Below, in pieces: positions 17,501 to 24,902 of a DNA stretch of 42,289 nucleotides. The notes beneath the pieces were generated by a model, which was not told where the DNA came from, ran no database searches, and saw only the letters and a list, made by a program, of their open reading frames with translations. How positions within the stretch are numbered: the stretch's first letter is position 1; every line of letters begins with the position of its first letter. The translations under genes and the position numbers were made by a program. Origin of the DNA: Bacteroidales bacterium (GTDB taxonomy: Bacteria; Bacteroidota; Bacteroidia; Bacteroidales; JAAUTT01); assembly GCA_025361285.1 (NCBI GenBank), contig JANYAP010000165.1, positions 1 to 42,289 of the forward strand, written 5' to 3'.

Positions 17501-18242
17501 TTTCGGCCTTTAACGATATAACTGTTTCAACGTCGTTAATCTCGAAAAAGTCGGGTTTGTCGTGCGTTTTTGGCGCAAACAAGCCAACTACTGGCCCTTG
17601 AGTGAAGGCGCAGTTGTCGCTATATGCCGATACTATTCGGTTAGGATTGGTTTTGCTGGTAAGTTTTATAAGCTGAAACAGCGACATTGGTTTTTCTTCG
17701 CCATCGATTATAAAAGTGCCATTAAATATTTTGTGCCTGCAATGCTCGGAGTTAACTTGCGAAAAACCAAATATTTCCGAGTCGGTAAGTTTTCGTTCAA
17801 GCTTATTACTTAATGCTTTAAGGTACGATATTTCTTCCACGTTCAACGCCAAACCTTCTTTGGAATTGTACGACTCAATGTTGTCGATATATAGTATTTG
17901 TTCGGGTTGTTTGTTGATAGTGAACAAGTTCTGAGTCAAATTTTCGTTCATGCGTTGAAGCATGCGATCGAAAGCAATATTGCCCGATTCAACTGCTTTG
18001 AATTCTTCAATACGTTCAATACCAGCAATTCCCATATTTTGGGTAATTTCAACGGCGTTGGTGCTCCATGGGGTAATCATTTCAACCCGCGGACCAACAA
18101 AAAAACCCTTTACAGAGTCGGTTTTTATTAGCTTTCCGCCACTAAATAACCATTCTAACTTGCTAATATCGTTGTTTGAAAGCGGCTGTTTTACTGAAAC
18201 AGCATAAATTTGTTTTTCGGCACCCTCGAAAAATGAAATCAT
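14544..18242 (-). CDS. purL: Phosphoribosylformylglycinamidine synthase, single-chain
   Basis: The enzyme converts FGAR and glutamine to FGAM in purine synthesis. It is the long fused form: an N-terminal domain, the FGAM synthase core ([34 protein letters not shown]), and a C-terminal glutaminase with nucleophile Cys in GVCNGCQ (about residue 1077) and His/Glu in PHLER (about 1190-1192). An ATG twelve codons upstream (18276-18278) extends the frame. However, a TACTTTTG -7 element at 18268-18275 overlaps that extension, so transcription should start after it. The ATG at 18240-18242 ([15 protein letters not shown]) is therefore chosen, giving 1232 residues, normal for Bacteroidota. It is monocistronic as far as can be seen. 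Confidence 0.96.
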   Translation of the reverse strand: [1232 protein letters not shown]

Positions 18243-18267
18243 CGGATATCTATTTTTATTTTCGCCG

Positions 18268-18275
18268 CAAAAGTA
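18268..18275 (-). promoter_or_regulatory. -7 promoter element of purL
   Basis: On the minus strand this reads TACTTTTG, an exact TAnnTTTG match, 25 bp before the chosen purL ATG. No clear -33 TTTG was seen. It decides against the upstream in-frame ATG at 18278. Confidence 0.6.
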
Positions 18276-18319
18276 CAAAAAGAGAGTGGTTTTATGGTAA
18301 AAAAAGGTAAAGGAATTTG

Positions 18320-18327
18320 TATTTTTG
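18320..18327 (+). promoter_or_regulatory. Possible -7 element for the 18431-19499 gene pair
   Basis: TATTTTTG fits TAnnTTTG and lies about 100 bp before the next plus-strand ATG, in the divergent gap with purL. No -33 element is evident. Confidence 0.35.
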
Positions 18328-18430
18328 GGGCAGCAAAAAATGATATAATATTCAGTCGCTTTTACTACTTTTTCTTAAAGCCATTAAACCATTTCTGTTT
18401 TACAAAGTCTAAGCAGAAAAAATTTACAAC

Positions 18431-18751
18431 ATGAAAACAACTATAAAAATGATGCTGTTAATGTGTATCCTAGCAACGGGAACAATTATGGCACAACAGA
18501 TTGATGGTATTACGCCACCACTCGACAAGAAGAAAATAGCTCTTCGCCCAAACAGCCGCGATTACGGATCTGTTATTCTAAACAACTCTCATCAGCGGCA
18601 AAGTCGCGTGCATAATAAAGCTAAGTTGATGAAAAATAAGCCTGTATTGAAAAACAAGATGATAAAATCAGGTAAAAATTCGGGTGTTAAGAAACAACAG
18701 ATGCAGCAAAGGCGGCAAATAATGCGGCAACAAAGAAATCTTCGAAAATAA
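18431..18751 (+). CDS. Small basic exported protein of unknown function
   Basis: The 106-residue product has a signal peptide (residues 1-21, MLLMCILATGTIMAQ). After a short linker the mature part is very rich in Lys, Arg and Gln (GVKKQQMQQRRQIMRQQRNLR at the end), giving a strongly basic, probably unstructured secreted or periplasmic peptide. I do not recognise a family. The gene lies 34 bp upstream of the TPR gene on the same strand, so co-transcription is likely. The clear signal peptide supports it as a real gene; codon use otherwise says little because of the biased composition. Confidence 0.65.
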   Translation: MKTTIKMMLLMCILATGTIMAQQIDGITPPLDKKKIALRPNSRDYGSVILNNSHQRQSRVHNKAKLMKNKPVLKNKMIKSGKNSGVKKQQMQQRRQIMRQQRNLRK

Positions 18752-18785
18752 TGCGTCAATTTAATTTTAACTAAAGCAATTACAA

Positions 18786-19499
18786 ATGTTTCGATATATT
18801 TCATTTATAACACTTTCCATATTTGCCATTACCAATAGTTTTGGGCAAAAAACAATAAGCGAGCTAATTAACGATGGCAATAAACATCAGATCGAAAAAA
18901 ACTATAAAGAGGCTATTGTCGATTTTAACGAAGTTATTAAACTCGACCCGAAAAACGCCGATGCCCTCTATTTTAGGGCAAATGCACTATTTGGGTTAAA
19001 CGATTTTAAGAAAGCATTAGACGATTACACGGAATGCTTAAAAGTTGATGCGCATTATGTTTCGGCGCTGTATAACCGAGGTAATTGCTACTACGAGCTT
19101 AAACAGTACGAACAAGCAATAGCCGACTTTACATCGACCATTACCATGGATTCTTCAATATACGATGCTTATTTCGATCGAGGTAATACGTATTATAAGC
19201 TTAATAATTACACTGTTGCAATTGCCGACTTAAGCAAAGGATTGCTCATAAAACCCGATTTTGCAGATGGCTATTACGACCGAGCAAATGCTAAATTTCA
19301 ACTCGAACTCTATTCCGACGCTTTAACCGATTACTCCAAAGCTATTGAGTTGAGCCCCAACGAAAGTTTCTATTATTTTAACCGTGCTGTAAACGAATTT
19401 AACCTCGAAATGACCGCGGAAGGATGTGCCGATTTATCAAAGGCTAAAGAATTGGGAGACACTGAGGCAGAGGATTATATAAAGGAGTTTTGCGAATGA
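18786..19499 (+). CDS. Exported tetratricopeptide-repeat protein
   Basis: The 237-residue protein starts with a signal peptide (residues 1-20, SIFAITNSFG) and is then almost wholly tetratricopeptide repeats. At least five consecutive 34-residue units carry the pattern YKEAIVDFNEVIKLDPKNADA, with the expected Ala, Tyr and Pro positions. TPR solenoids bind partner proteins; no catalytic domain is present. It is likely periplasmic. Its neighbours are a basic secreted peptide upstream and, 145 bp downstream, a PorP/SprF-like protein, so a role at the cell envelope is plausible, but no specific partner can be named. Confidence 0.85.
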   Translation: MFRYISFITLSIFAITNSFGQKTISELINDGNKHQIEKNYKEAIVDFNEVIKLDPKNADALYFRANALFGLNDFKKALDDYTECLKVDAHYVSALYNRGNCYYELKQYEQAIADFTSTITMDSSIYDAYFDRGNTYYKLNNYTVAIADLSKGLLIKPDFADGYYDRANAKFQLELYSDALTDYSKAIELSPNESFYYFNRAVNEFNLEMTAEGCADLSKAKELGDTEAEDYIKEFCE

Positions 19500-19644
19500 T
19501 GATTTTACTCCGAATTAAATCCCAATCTTTTTTTTCGTCATTAAAAATATATCGCCGCTCCACAAAAAGTGGTATTCAATGTAATATATTTATTTGCTGG
19601 TTATTAAACACGTATCCGATTACGAATTTGAAATCGTAAGTTTA

Positions 19645-20628
19645 ATGACTAGACAAATACTAAAATCTGTTTCGTTTCTAATAGTTTTCTTTACTGCTGC
19701 AGCTCCTTCGGCATTTTGTCAGCAAATGCCACTTTATAGCCAGTATATGTTTAACCGATTTCTTATAAACCCAGCTATTGCTGGCTTGGATGGCTATACT
19801 ACCGTTAATCTTACCGCTCGCGAGCAATGGTTGGGCTTAAAAAATTCTCCAAAAACACACTCGGTAAGTGCACAAACCCGCTTATTACCCAATAATTTTA
19901 TCACTAAAGTTTTACCTGTTCATCGCAAACCTAATGTTAGTTCGCGAGGTGGAAGAGTTGGCTTAGGGGTAAACGTGTTTAACGACAAATCGGGCATTAT
20001 AAATCGTACTGGGTTTCAGTTTACTTATGCTTACCATCTTCCGTTCGAGGAATCGGAATTATCCTTTGGCTTAACCGCGTCCGCACATCAGTTTTCGATT
20101 AATCGGCAAAATGTTGTTACCGATACTGATGATAAATTGATTTCGAGATCGAGTTTAAACATATTTACTCCCGATTTTAGCCTAGGATTATTCTATACAG
20201 CCAACTCCTATTATGGTGGAATATCTGTTAATCAATTATTTCAGTCGGCTATACAATTTGGGCAAGCCAATAATACCGAATATCGCCTTTCCAGGCATAA
20301 TTACATAATGGGGGGTTATATATATCAGATAAACAGAAACCTTTCGTTCGAGCCTAGTTTATTATTGAAGGTTACAAATACAGCAACTCAACTCGATTTG
20401 AGCGCCAAAATAAATTTCCGAACCGACTATTGGGGTGCAATATCATTACGAACTGGCAGCGCATTTATACTTATGGGCGGCATAACTGTTGACAATTACA
20501 GCTTTGGATATGCGTTCGATTATAATTTAAATAGTATTCGTCGGCATAGTTTTGGCTCGCACGAAATAATGCTAGCAATTAAGTTTGGTGATAACGCACG
20601 CCGATACAGATGGTTACACAGGTTTTAA
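19645..20628 (+). CDS. PorP/SprF family outer-membrane protein
   Basis: The chosen ATG at 19645 gives 327 residues with a signal peptide ([18 protein letters not shown]). It is followed by the family hallmark [21 protein letters not shown] and [15 protein letters not shown]. An upstream in-frame start at 19594 would put 17 extra residues before the signal and is rejected. PorP/SprF proteins are outer-membrane barrels linked to the type IX secretion system, anchoring or exporting surface adhesins such as SprB; many Bacteroidota encode several paralogues. The partner adhesin is not in this window. The TAA stop overlaps the stop of the convergent smpB gene by 4 bp. Confidence 0.9.
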   Translation: MTRQILKSVSFLIVFFTAAAPSAFCQQMPLYSQYMFNRFLINPAIAGLDGYTTVNLTAREQWLGLKNSPKTHSVSAQTRLLPNNFITKVLPVHRKPNVSSRGGRVGLGVNVFNDKSGIINRTGFQFTYAYHLPFEESELSFGLTASAHQFSINRQNVVTDTDDKLISRSSLNIFTPDFSLGLFYTANSYYGGISVNQLFQSAIQFGQANNTEYRLSRHNYIMGGYIYQINRNLSFEPSLLLKVTNTATQLDLSAKINFRTDYWGAISLRTGSAFILMGGITVDNYSFGYAFDYNLNSIRRHSFGSHEIMLAIKFGDNARRYRWLHRF

Positions 20629-21083
20629 TGCTTCATTGCTCTGTCCATCTCGCGTTTATGATCCTTTTTCTTAATATCCTCGCGCTTATCGTAATCGTGC
20701 TTTCCCTTTGCAAGAGCTAACTCTAGCTTAGCCAATCCTTTTTCGGTTACAAACAGGTGAAAAGCAATTATTGTCAAGCCCTTTTCTTGAGTTTTGCGCT
20801 CGAGCTTTACTAATTCCTTTTTCTGAAGTAGAAGTTTGCGGTCGCGCTTTGGGTCGTGGTTGTTATAAGTTCCCCACCAGTATTCCGATACGTGCATTCC
20901 TTTAACAAATAGCTCGCCGCGATGAAAATAGCAGTACGAATCAACTAAACTGGCCTTACTGCCTTTAATCGATTTAATTTCGGTTCCTGAAAGTTGTATG
21001 CCGGCAACGTATTTTTCGAGAAACTCGTAATCGTGCGAGGCCTTCTTATTTCTTATATTAACATTGAATTTGTCGTCTGCCAT
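20625..21083 (-). CDS. smpB: SsrA-binding protein SmpB
   Basis: The 152-residue protein binds tmRNA and delivers it to stalled ribosomes in trans-translation. Family landmarks are NRKASHDY-like [20 protein letters not shown] near the N-terminus, [18 protein letters not shown], and the basic C-terminal tail ([23 protein letters not shown]), which enters the mRNA channel. The length is normal. The gene ends on the same TTAA tetranucleotide as the convergent PorP/SprF gene, so the two stop codons interlock. The tmRNA gene itself is not in the window. A weak TACTTTCG resembling a -7 box lies about 20 bp upstream. Confidence 0.96.
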   Translation of the reverse strand: MADDKFNVNIRNKKASHDYEFLEKYVAGIQLSGTEIKSIKGSKASLVDSYCYFHRGELFVKGMHVSEYWWGTYNNHDPKRDRKLLLQKKELVKLERKTQEKGLTIIAFHLFVTEKGLAKLELALAKGKHDYDKREDIKKKDHKREMDRAMKH

Positions 21084-21140
21084 ACTAAAATATTAAGCTT
21101 GCGAAAGTATTTCGCCAAAAATAGGTAACTAATACGTTTC

Positions 21141-21731
21141 TTATTTCATTAAAATACCGATGCCGAAAATACCGGTTAAAATTGCACCCAAAATGAGAGT
21201 TAGAATTGAAAAAACGCCGATAATTATTAGGTTCGAAACAACAACAAAGCCTACTTTGTTATCTTCGGGAGTGTTTAAAACCGTTGTGCTACCAACCCAG
21301 AAAAGATAAATTGAGTATAAACCAAGAATATACAATTCGCTTAAAAATGGTAAAAGGTTAGTAATCACCGAAATGGCAAAATATGCACTTAGAGAATATA
21401 TTACAAGGCGGTAACACGAGTTGATGTCCTTCTTCGAGTTAAAACTAGTAGCAAGTTCGGTTATTATAATTGCCGATATATACATGCCTGTATAAGCAAT
21501 TCCTATAACAAAAAGTGCTTTAAATATAATTGCAGCTATCGAAAATGTTAATCGCGATTGAAATATGGTATCGCCTATTATCGAGCTTAATGCAACCATT
21601 AGCATTAATGGTAAGGCATATCGATTTATTAATTGCTCTTTTGTATGCCCCTCTAATTCAATCACTTCCCATTCGGTTTTTGGATTTAGAATCAGATTTT
21701 TCAATCTATTGAACACAAAGTTGAAATTCAT
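21141..21731 (-). CDS. Yip1 domain family membrane protein
   Basis: The 196-residue protein begins with a short cytoplasmic stretch (LKNLILNPKTEWEVIELE), typical of bacterial Yip1-domain proteins. Five hydrophobic segments follow (for example LMVALSSIIGDTIF, IIFKALFVIGIAYTGMYISA, LYILGLYSIYLFWVG and the last, LTLILGAILTGIFGIGIL). Function in bacteria is unknown. Its promoter looks good: TAACTTTG on the minus strand (21755-21762) fits TAnnTTTG exactly, with a TTTG 24 bp further upstream. It is probably transcribed alone. Confidence 0.82.
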   Translation of the reverse strand: MNFNFVFNRLKNLILNPKTEWEVIELEGHTKEQLINRYALPLMLMVALSSIIGDTIFQSRLTFSIAAIIFKALFVIGIAYTGMYISAIIITELATSFNSKKDINSCYRLVIYSLSAYFAISVITNLLPFLSELYILGLYSIYLFWVGSTTVLNTPEDNKVGFVVVSNLIIIGVFSILTLILGAILTGIFGIGILMK

Positions 21732-21754
21732 GGCTCCGTAATGTTTTAGTAAAG

Positions 21755-21762
21755 CAAAGTTA
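21755..21762 (-). promoter_or_regulatory. -7 promoter element of the Yip1-family gene
   Basis: The minus strand reads TAACTTTG, an exact TAnnTTTG match, 24 bp before the ATG. A TTTG lies 24 bp upstream, the same long spacing as at the SRP RNA promoter. Confidence 0.55.
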
Positions 21763-21779
21763 GTAAAAATTGCCTAAGT

Positions 21780-21954
21780 CCCTTTTCAAAAACATCCGTC
21801 ATTTCCACATCTTGTAATTTTTAATTTTTAATTTGCATATTAGTCATTTGTAATCTGTCATTTTCACATTTGTCATTTCCGCATTTGTCATTTCCGCATT
21901 TCCACATCTTGTAATTTGTAGTTTGTAATTTGCACATTAGTAATTTTCACATCT
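21780..21954. repeat. Degenerate intergenic word repeat beside the S9 peptidase 3' end
   Basis: A 175-bp run of near-repeats (GTCATTTCCGCATTT twice, CACATCTTGTAATTT twice, GTAATTTGCACATTAG) fills the space up to the peptidase stop codon. It belongs to the same word family as 1-192 and 14451-14544 and has no coding potential. Confidence 0.8.
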
Positions 21955-24048
21955 TCACACTTTCAACCATTTATCGAGCCATCCAAAAAATTCGCGTTGC
22001 CAAAGAATGCTGTTTTGTGGCTTTACCACCCAGTGACTTTCGTCGGGGAAGAAAAGCAATTTGCTCGGTATTCCTCGAAGTTGGGCTACGTTAAAGGCCT
22101 GTAAACTTTCGGTATATGAAATGCGAAAGTCGTTTGCGCCAGTAATAAACATTATGGGGGTATCCCATTTATCAACAAACAAGTGTGGCGAAAAATGCGT
22201 AAAACTCTTTGGCTTAGGCTTATCCCAATAACTACCACCTAAATCGTGGTTGGTAAAAAACACTTCCTCGGTACAAGCGCTTTCGCTTTCGAGGTTAAAC
22301 ATTCCGCAATGAGCAATAAATGCTTTGAAACGTTTTTCGTGGCATCCAGCAAGGAACATTACCGAATATCCGCCGTAGCTGGCACCCACAGCGCCAATGC
22401 GGTCGGCATCAACGTATGGTTCCTTCTTAATATCGTCAACCGCACTAAGGTAATCCTTAATGTTCTGGCCGCCGTAATCGCCCGAAATTTGGTCGTTCCA
22501 AGCCTGTCCAAACGTTGGCAAACCGCGTCGGTTGGGAGCAATTATAATGTAATCGTTGGCAGCCATAAGTTGAAAATTCCATCGGAACGAAAAGAATTGC
22601 GACACAGCACTTTGTGGGCCACCTTCGCAGAAAAGTAATGTAGGATATTTCTTATTTGCATCGAACATTGGCGGGTAAATTACCCAAGAATGCATGTTTT
22701 GACCATCAGTGGTTTTTGTCCAACGTTCCTCAACCTTACCAAATTTAATAACGTCGTAAATGTTTTTATTAGTGAATGTTAGCTGGGTTTCGGCACCAGT
22801 TTCGGCATCAATCTTAAATATTTCGGGCGACATCGATATCGACATTTTTGTACCAATCATAATCCCACTATTTAGCGAAAGCGATATGTAATCGCACGCC
22901 CCTTTGGTTACTTGCAAAGTTTGGTTGGTTTCCGTATTTGCCGAGTAAATTTGATAGGTAGCATTTACGCCGCTAATAAAATAAATAATCTTCGAATTGG
23001 CACTCCAGTTAAAGTTTGCAGCACTTTGATCGAGGTTTTCGGTAATATACTTATTGGTTTTAGTTTCGATATCGTAAACGAACAAACGTGCTTTATCGGC
23101 CTCGAAACCTGCCGTTTTCATGCTTTGGAAAGCTATTTGTTTGCCGTTGGGCGAAAACACAGGATATTTATCGTATCCCATCATACCTTCGGTAATATTT
23201 TCGGTAGTTTTATTTGCTACGTTATAAACGTAAATGTCAGAATTTGTGCTAATTGCAAACTCCTTGCCTTTTAGTTTTTTACACGAATAGGCCAATAATT
23301 TCCCATCGGCACTCCAAGCAATTTCGGAATTGTCGAAATAGGGTGGTAATGGAGAGTCGAACCGTTGATCTTTCAAAATATCAACTCCTTCGGCTATTTT
23401 TCCGCTTTTTATTTCGGAAACAAAAATATGGCTGTATGCATAGTCGTGCCATGTATCCCAATGACGATACATTAAATCGTCGATAATTTTTCCTTTCGCC
23501 AAAGGCAGGTCGGGGTATTTGTCGTTAGTTGTCGAATCTATTTTAACATCCTGCAAATAAAACAAGCTAGTTCCATTGGCGGCAATTTCGAAACCGTTTA
23601 TATCGCCTTTAACCGCCGACAACTGAGTTTTAGAAGATCCATCGGCCTTCATACTCCATATCTGCGACGTTTCGTTGTTTGTGGTAATGAAGGCAATGCT
23701 TTCGTTCGAAATCCAGCGCGGATTGTTGCACGAAGCAAAATTGGACGTTAGGTTTTGTGGTTCGCCGCCCTCGGTAGGCACGCTATATATCCAAGTATGC
23801 CGCTTGTTAGTTTTTGCATCGTAGCGCAACACATTGTAAATAACCGTTTTGCCATTTGGCGAAAGTTGAGCTTCGGCTACCCGCCCAAATTTCCATAACA
23901 GCTCGGGCGTAAGCTTACCGCCATGTATTTCGGTAGGCGTAAGTTTATTAGTAAAATCGCCTTCTTCTTTATAATCGTTGCTGTGAGGTTTGCAACCCCA
24001 AATAATTAACAACGAGGCAAATACAATGGAGTGGAGTAAGTTTTTCAT
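21955..24048 (-). CDS. S9 family prolyl-oligopeptidase-type peptidase, probable lipoprotein
   Basis: The 697-residue protein has an N-terminal lipoprotein-like signal (MKNLLHSIVFASLLIIWGC, Cys19; Trp before Gly-Cys is unusual). A seven-bladed-propeller-like region of WSADGKLLAYSCKK-type repeats follows. A C-terminal alpha/beta-hydrolase domain carries Ser557 in GASYGGYS, Asp640 in GANDFR and His672 in DESHW. Such S9 enzymes remove dipeptides or acylated residues from peptides in the periplasm or at the cell surface. The frame extends 27 codons upstream, but the internal ATG at 24048 precedes the signal peptide and matches the start of the degenerate duplicate at 24380-24722. A HicB-like gene lies 38 bp upstream on the same strand. 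Confidence 0.92.
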   Translation of the reverse strand: MKNLLHSIVFASLLIIWGCKPHSNDYKEEGDFTNKLTPTEIHGGKLTPELLWKFGRVAEAQLSPNGKTVIYNVLRYDAKTNKRHTWIYSVPTEGGEPQNLTSNFASCNNPRWISNESIAFITTNNETSQIWSMKADGSSKTQLSAVKGDINGFEIAANGTSLFYLQDVKIDSTTNDKYPDLPLAKGKIIDDLMYRHWDTWHDYAYSHIFVSEIKSGKIAEGVDILKDQRFDSPLPPYFDNSEIAWSADGKLLAYSCKKLKGKEFAISTNSDIYVYNVANKTTENITEGMMGYDKYPVFSPNGKQIAFQSMKTAGFEADKARLFVYDIETKTNKYITENLDQSAANFNWSANSKIIYFISGVNATYQIYSANTETNQTLQVTKGACDYISLSLNSGIMIGTKMSISMSPEIFKIDAETGAETQLTFTNKNIYDVIKFGKVEERWTKTTDGQNMHSWVIYPPMFDANKKYPTLLFCEGGPQSAVSQFFSFRWNFQLMAANDYIIIAPNRRGLPTFGQAWNDQISGDYGGQNIKDYLSAVDDIKKEPYVDADRIGAVGASYGGYSVMFLAGCHEKRFKAFIAHCGMFNLESESACTEEVFFTNHDLGGSYWDKPKPKSFTHFSPHLFVDKWDTPIMFITGANDFRISYTESLQAFNVAQLRGIPSKLLFFPDESHWVVKPQNSILWQREFFGWLDKWLKV

Positions 24049-24086
24049 AGAAAGGAAAATAAGTTGAGGTGTAAAATTATATTGAA

Positions 24087-24281
24087 TCAATAATGCTCGA
24101 AACGATTTTGAAAATTGGTTGTAAAGCATAAAACTTCCAAATATCCTTCAATAGCTTCTTTTGCCATGTCAATAGCGTGGTTAACATTATCGCCATAAGT
24201 TATACAGCCTGAAAGGGACGGAACGATAACAGTATAGCCGCCTTCCGGTTCTTGTGTCAAAATAATACGGTATGTATGCAT
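24087..24281 (-). CDS. Short HicB-like antitoxin-fold protein, no HicA partner seen
   Basis: The sequence HTYRIILTQEPEGGYTVIVPSLSGCITYGDN followed by AIDMAKEAIEGYLEVL is the HicB N-terminal fold, a degraded RNase H-like domain that masks HicA toxins. The ATG at 24281 is preferred; an in-frame ATG 7 codons upstream (24302) is possible. At 64-71 residues it lacks the C-terminal DNA-binding domain found in longer HicB proteins, and the tail (CFTTNFQNRFEHY) looks non-conserved. No HicA-like ORF lies next to it. It sits between the S9 peptidase gene and a broken copy of that gene's 5' end, so it may be a leftover of a rearrangement. Confidence 0.7.
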   Translation of the reverse strand: MHTYRIILTQEPEGGYTVIVPSLSGCITYGDNVNHAIDMAKEAIEGYLEVLCFTTNFQNRFEHY

Positions 24282-24379
24282 ATTGTTATTAAGCATTAGC
24301 ATAAAAATTATATTACAAAATTAGCATAAAAACCAAACCCTAGTAAGTGTATTGGGACAAGTGAGCGAGAAAGTTTAGT

Positions 24380-24722
24380 TGTCGAAATCCAACGCGGATT
24401 ACTGCACAAAGCGAAATTGGGCGTTAGGTTCAGTGGTTCGCCTCCCTCGGTTGGCACGCTATATATCCAAGTGTGCCGCATATTAGTTTTTGTATCGTAG
24501 CGCGACACATTGTATATCACCATTTTGCCATTTGACGAAGGCTGAGCGTCGGCTACCCGCCCAAATTTCCATAACATTTCGGACGTAAGCTTATCCTCCG
24601 CTATTTCATTAGGCGTAAGTTTATTAGTAAAATAGCCATCTTCCTTAATCGCTGTCGTGAGTTTTACAACCACAAATTACTAACAACGAAATAAACACAG
24701 TGGAATTTAACAATGTTTTCAT
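24380..24722 (-). pseudogene. Degenerate partial duplicate of the S9 peptidase 5' end
   Basis: From the ATG at 24722 the frame reads MKTLLNSTVFISLLVICGCK, closely matching the intact gene's signal peptide, then stops at a TAA. A 2-nt deletion relative to the intact gene shifts the frame there. After it, homology resumes (FTNKLTP, LLWKFGR-like LWKFGRVADA, HTWIYSVPTEGGEP, NPRWIS) and breaks off near 24381, so only about the first 125 codons are represented. The long frame at 24308-24673 is this remnant read in the shifted frame. The match covers both signal peptide and propeller start, so it is a tandem-type duplication remnant, not a functional gene. Confidence 0.9.
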
Positions 24723-24850
24723 AAGTGAAGGTTATTTGACTAGGTAAATTTACTATAAACGCTAATTTTAGTAACTAACTTTATTAAAAATATTGAGCAT
24801 AATACAAGTATAAATCCGATAACACAATTTGCAGCTTAGACTTTGAATAA

Positions 24851-24876
24851 AAAAACCGTCGCAAAGGACGGTTTTT
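24851..24876. terminator. Rho-independent terminator of the SusC/SusD operon
   Basis: AAAAACCGTC (24851-24860) pairs perfectly with GACGGTTTTT (24867-24876) around the loop GCAAAG. A/T-runs on both sides allow function in both directions. It lies 27 bp after the stop of the last operon gene and separates the operon from the peptidase pseudogene. Confidence 0.9.
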
Positions 24877-24902
24877 TTTAATTACTAGAATGTACGGAAA
24901 CC

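Noticed and set aside
18243-18278. N-terminal extension of PurL from ATG 18278
   Set aside because: A consensus -7 promoter element overlaps this region, and the family N-terminus fits the ATG at 18240-18242.
24087-24302. Complete HicAB toxin-antitoxin system
   Set aside because: No HicA-like ORF was found next to the HicB-like gene on either strand.
24308-24673. Separate 121-codon gene upstream of the HicB-like gene
   Set aside because: It is the frameshifted remnant of the duplicated peptidase 5' end.
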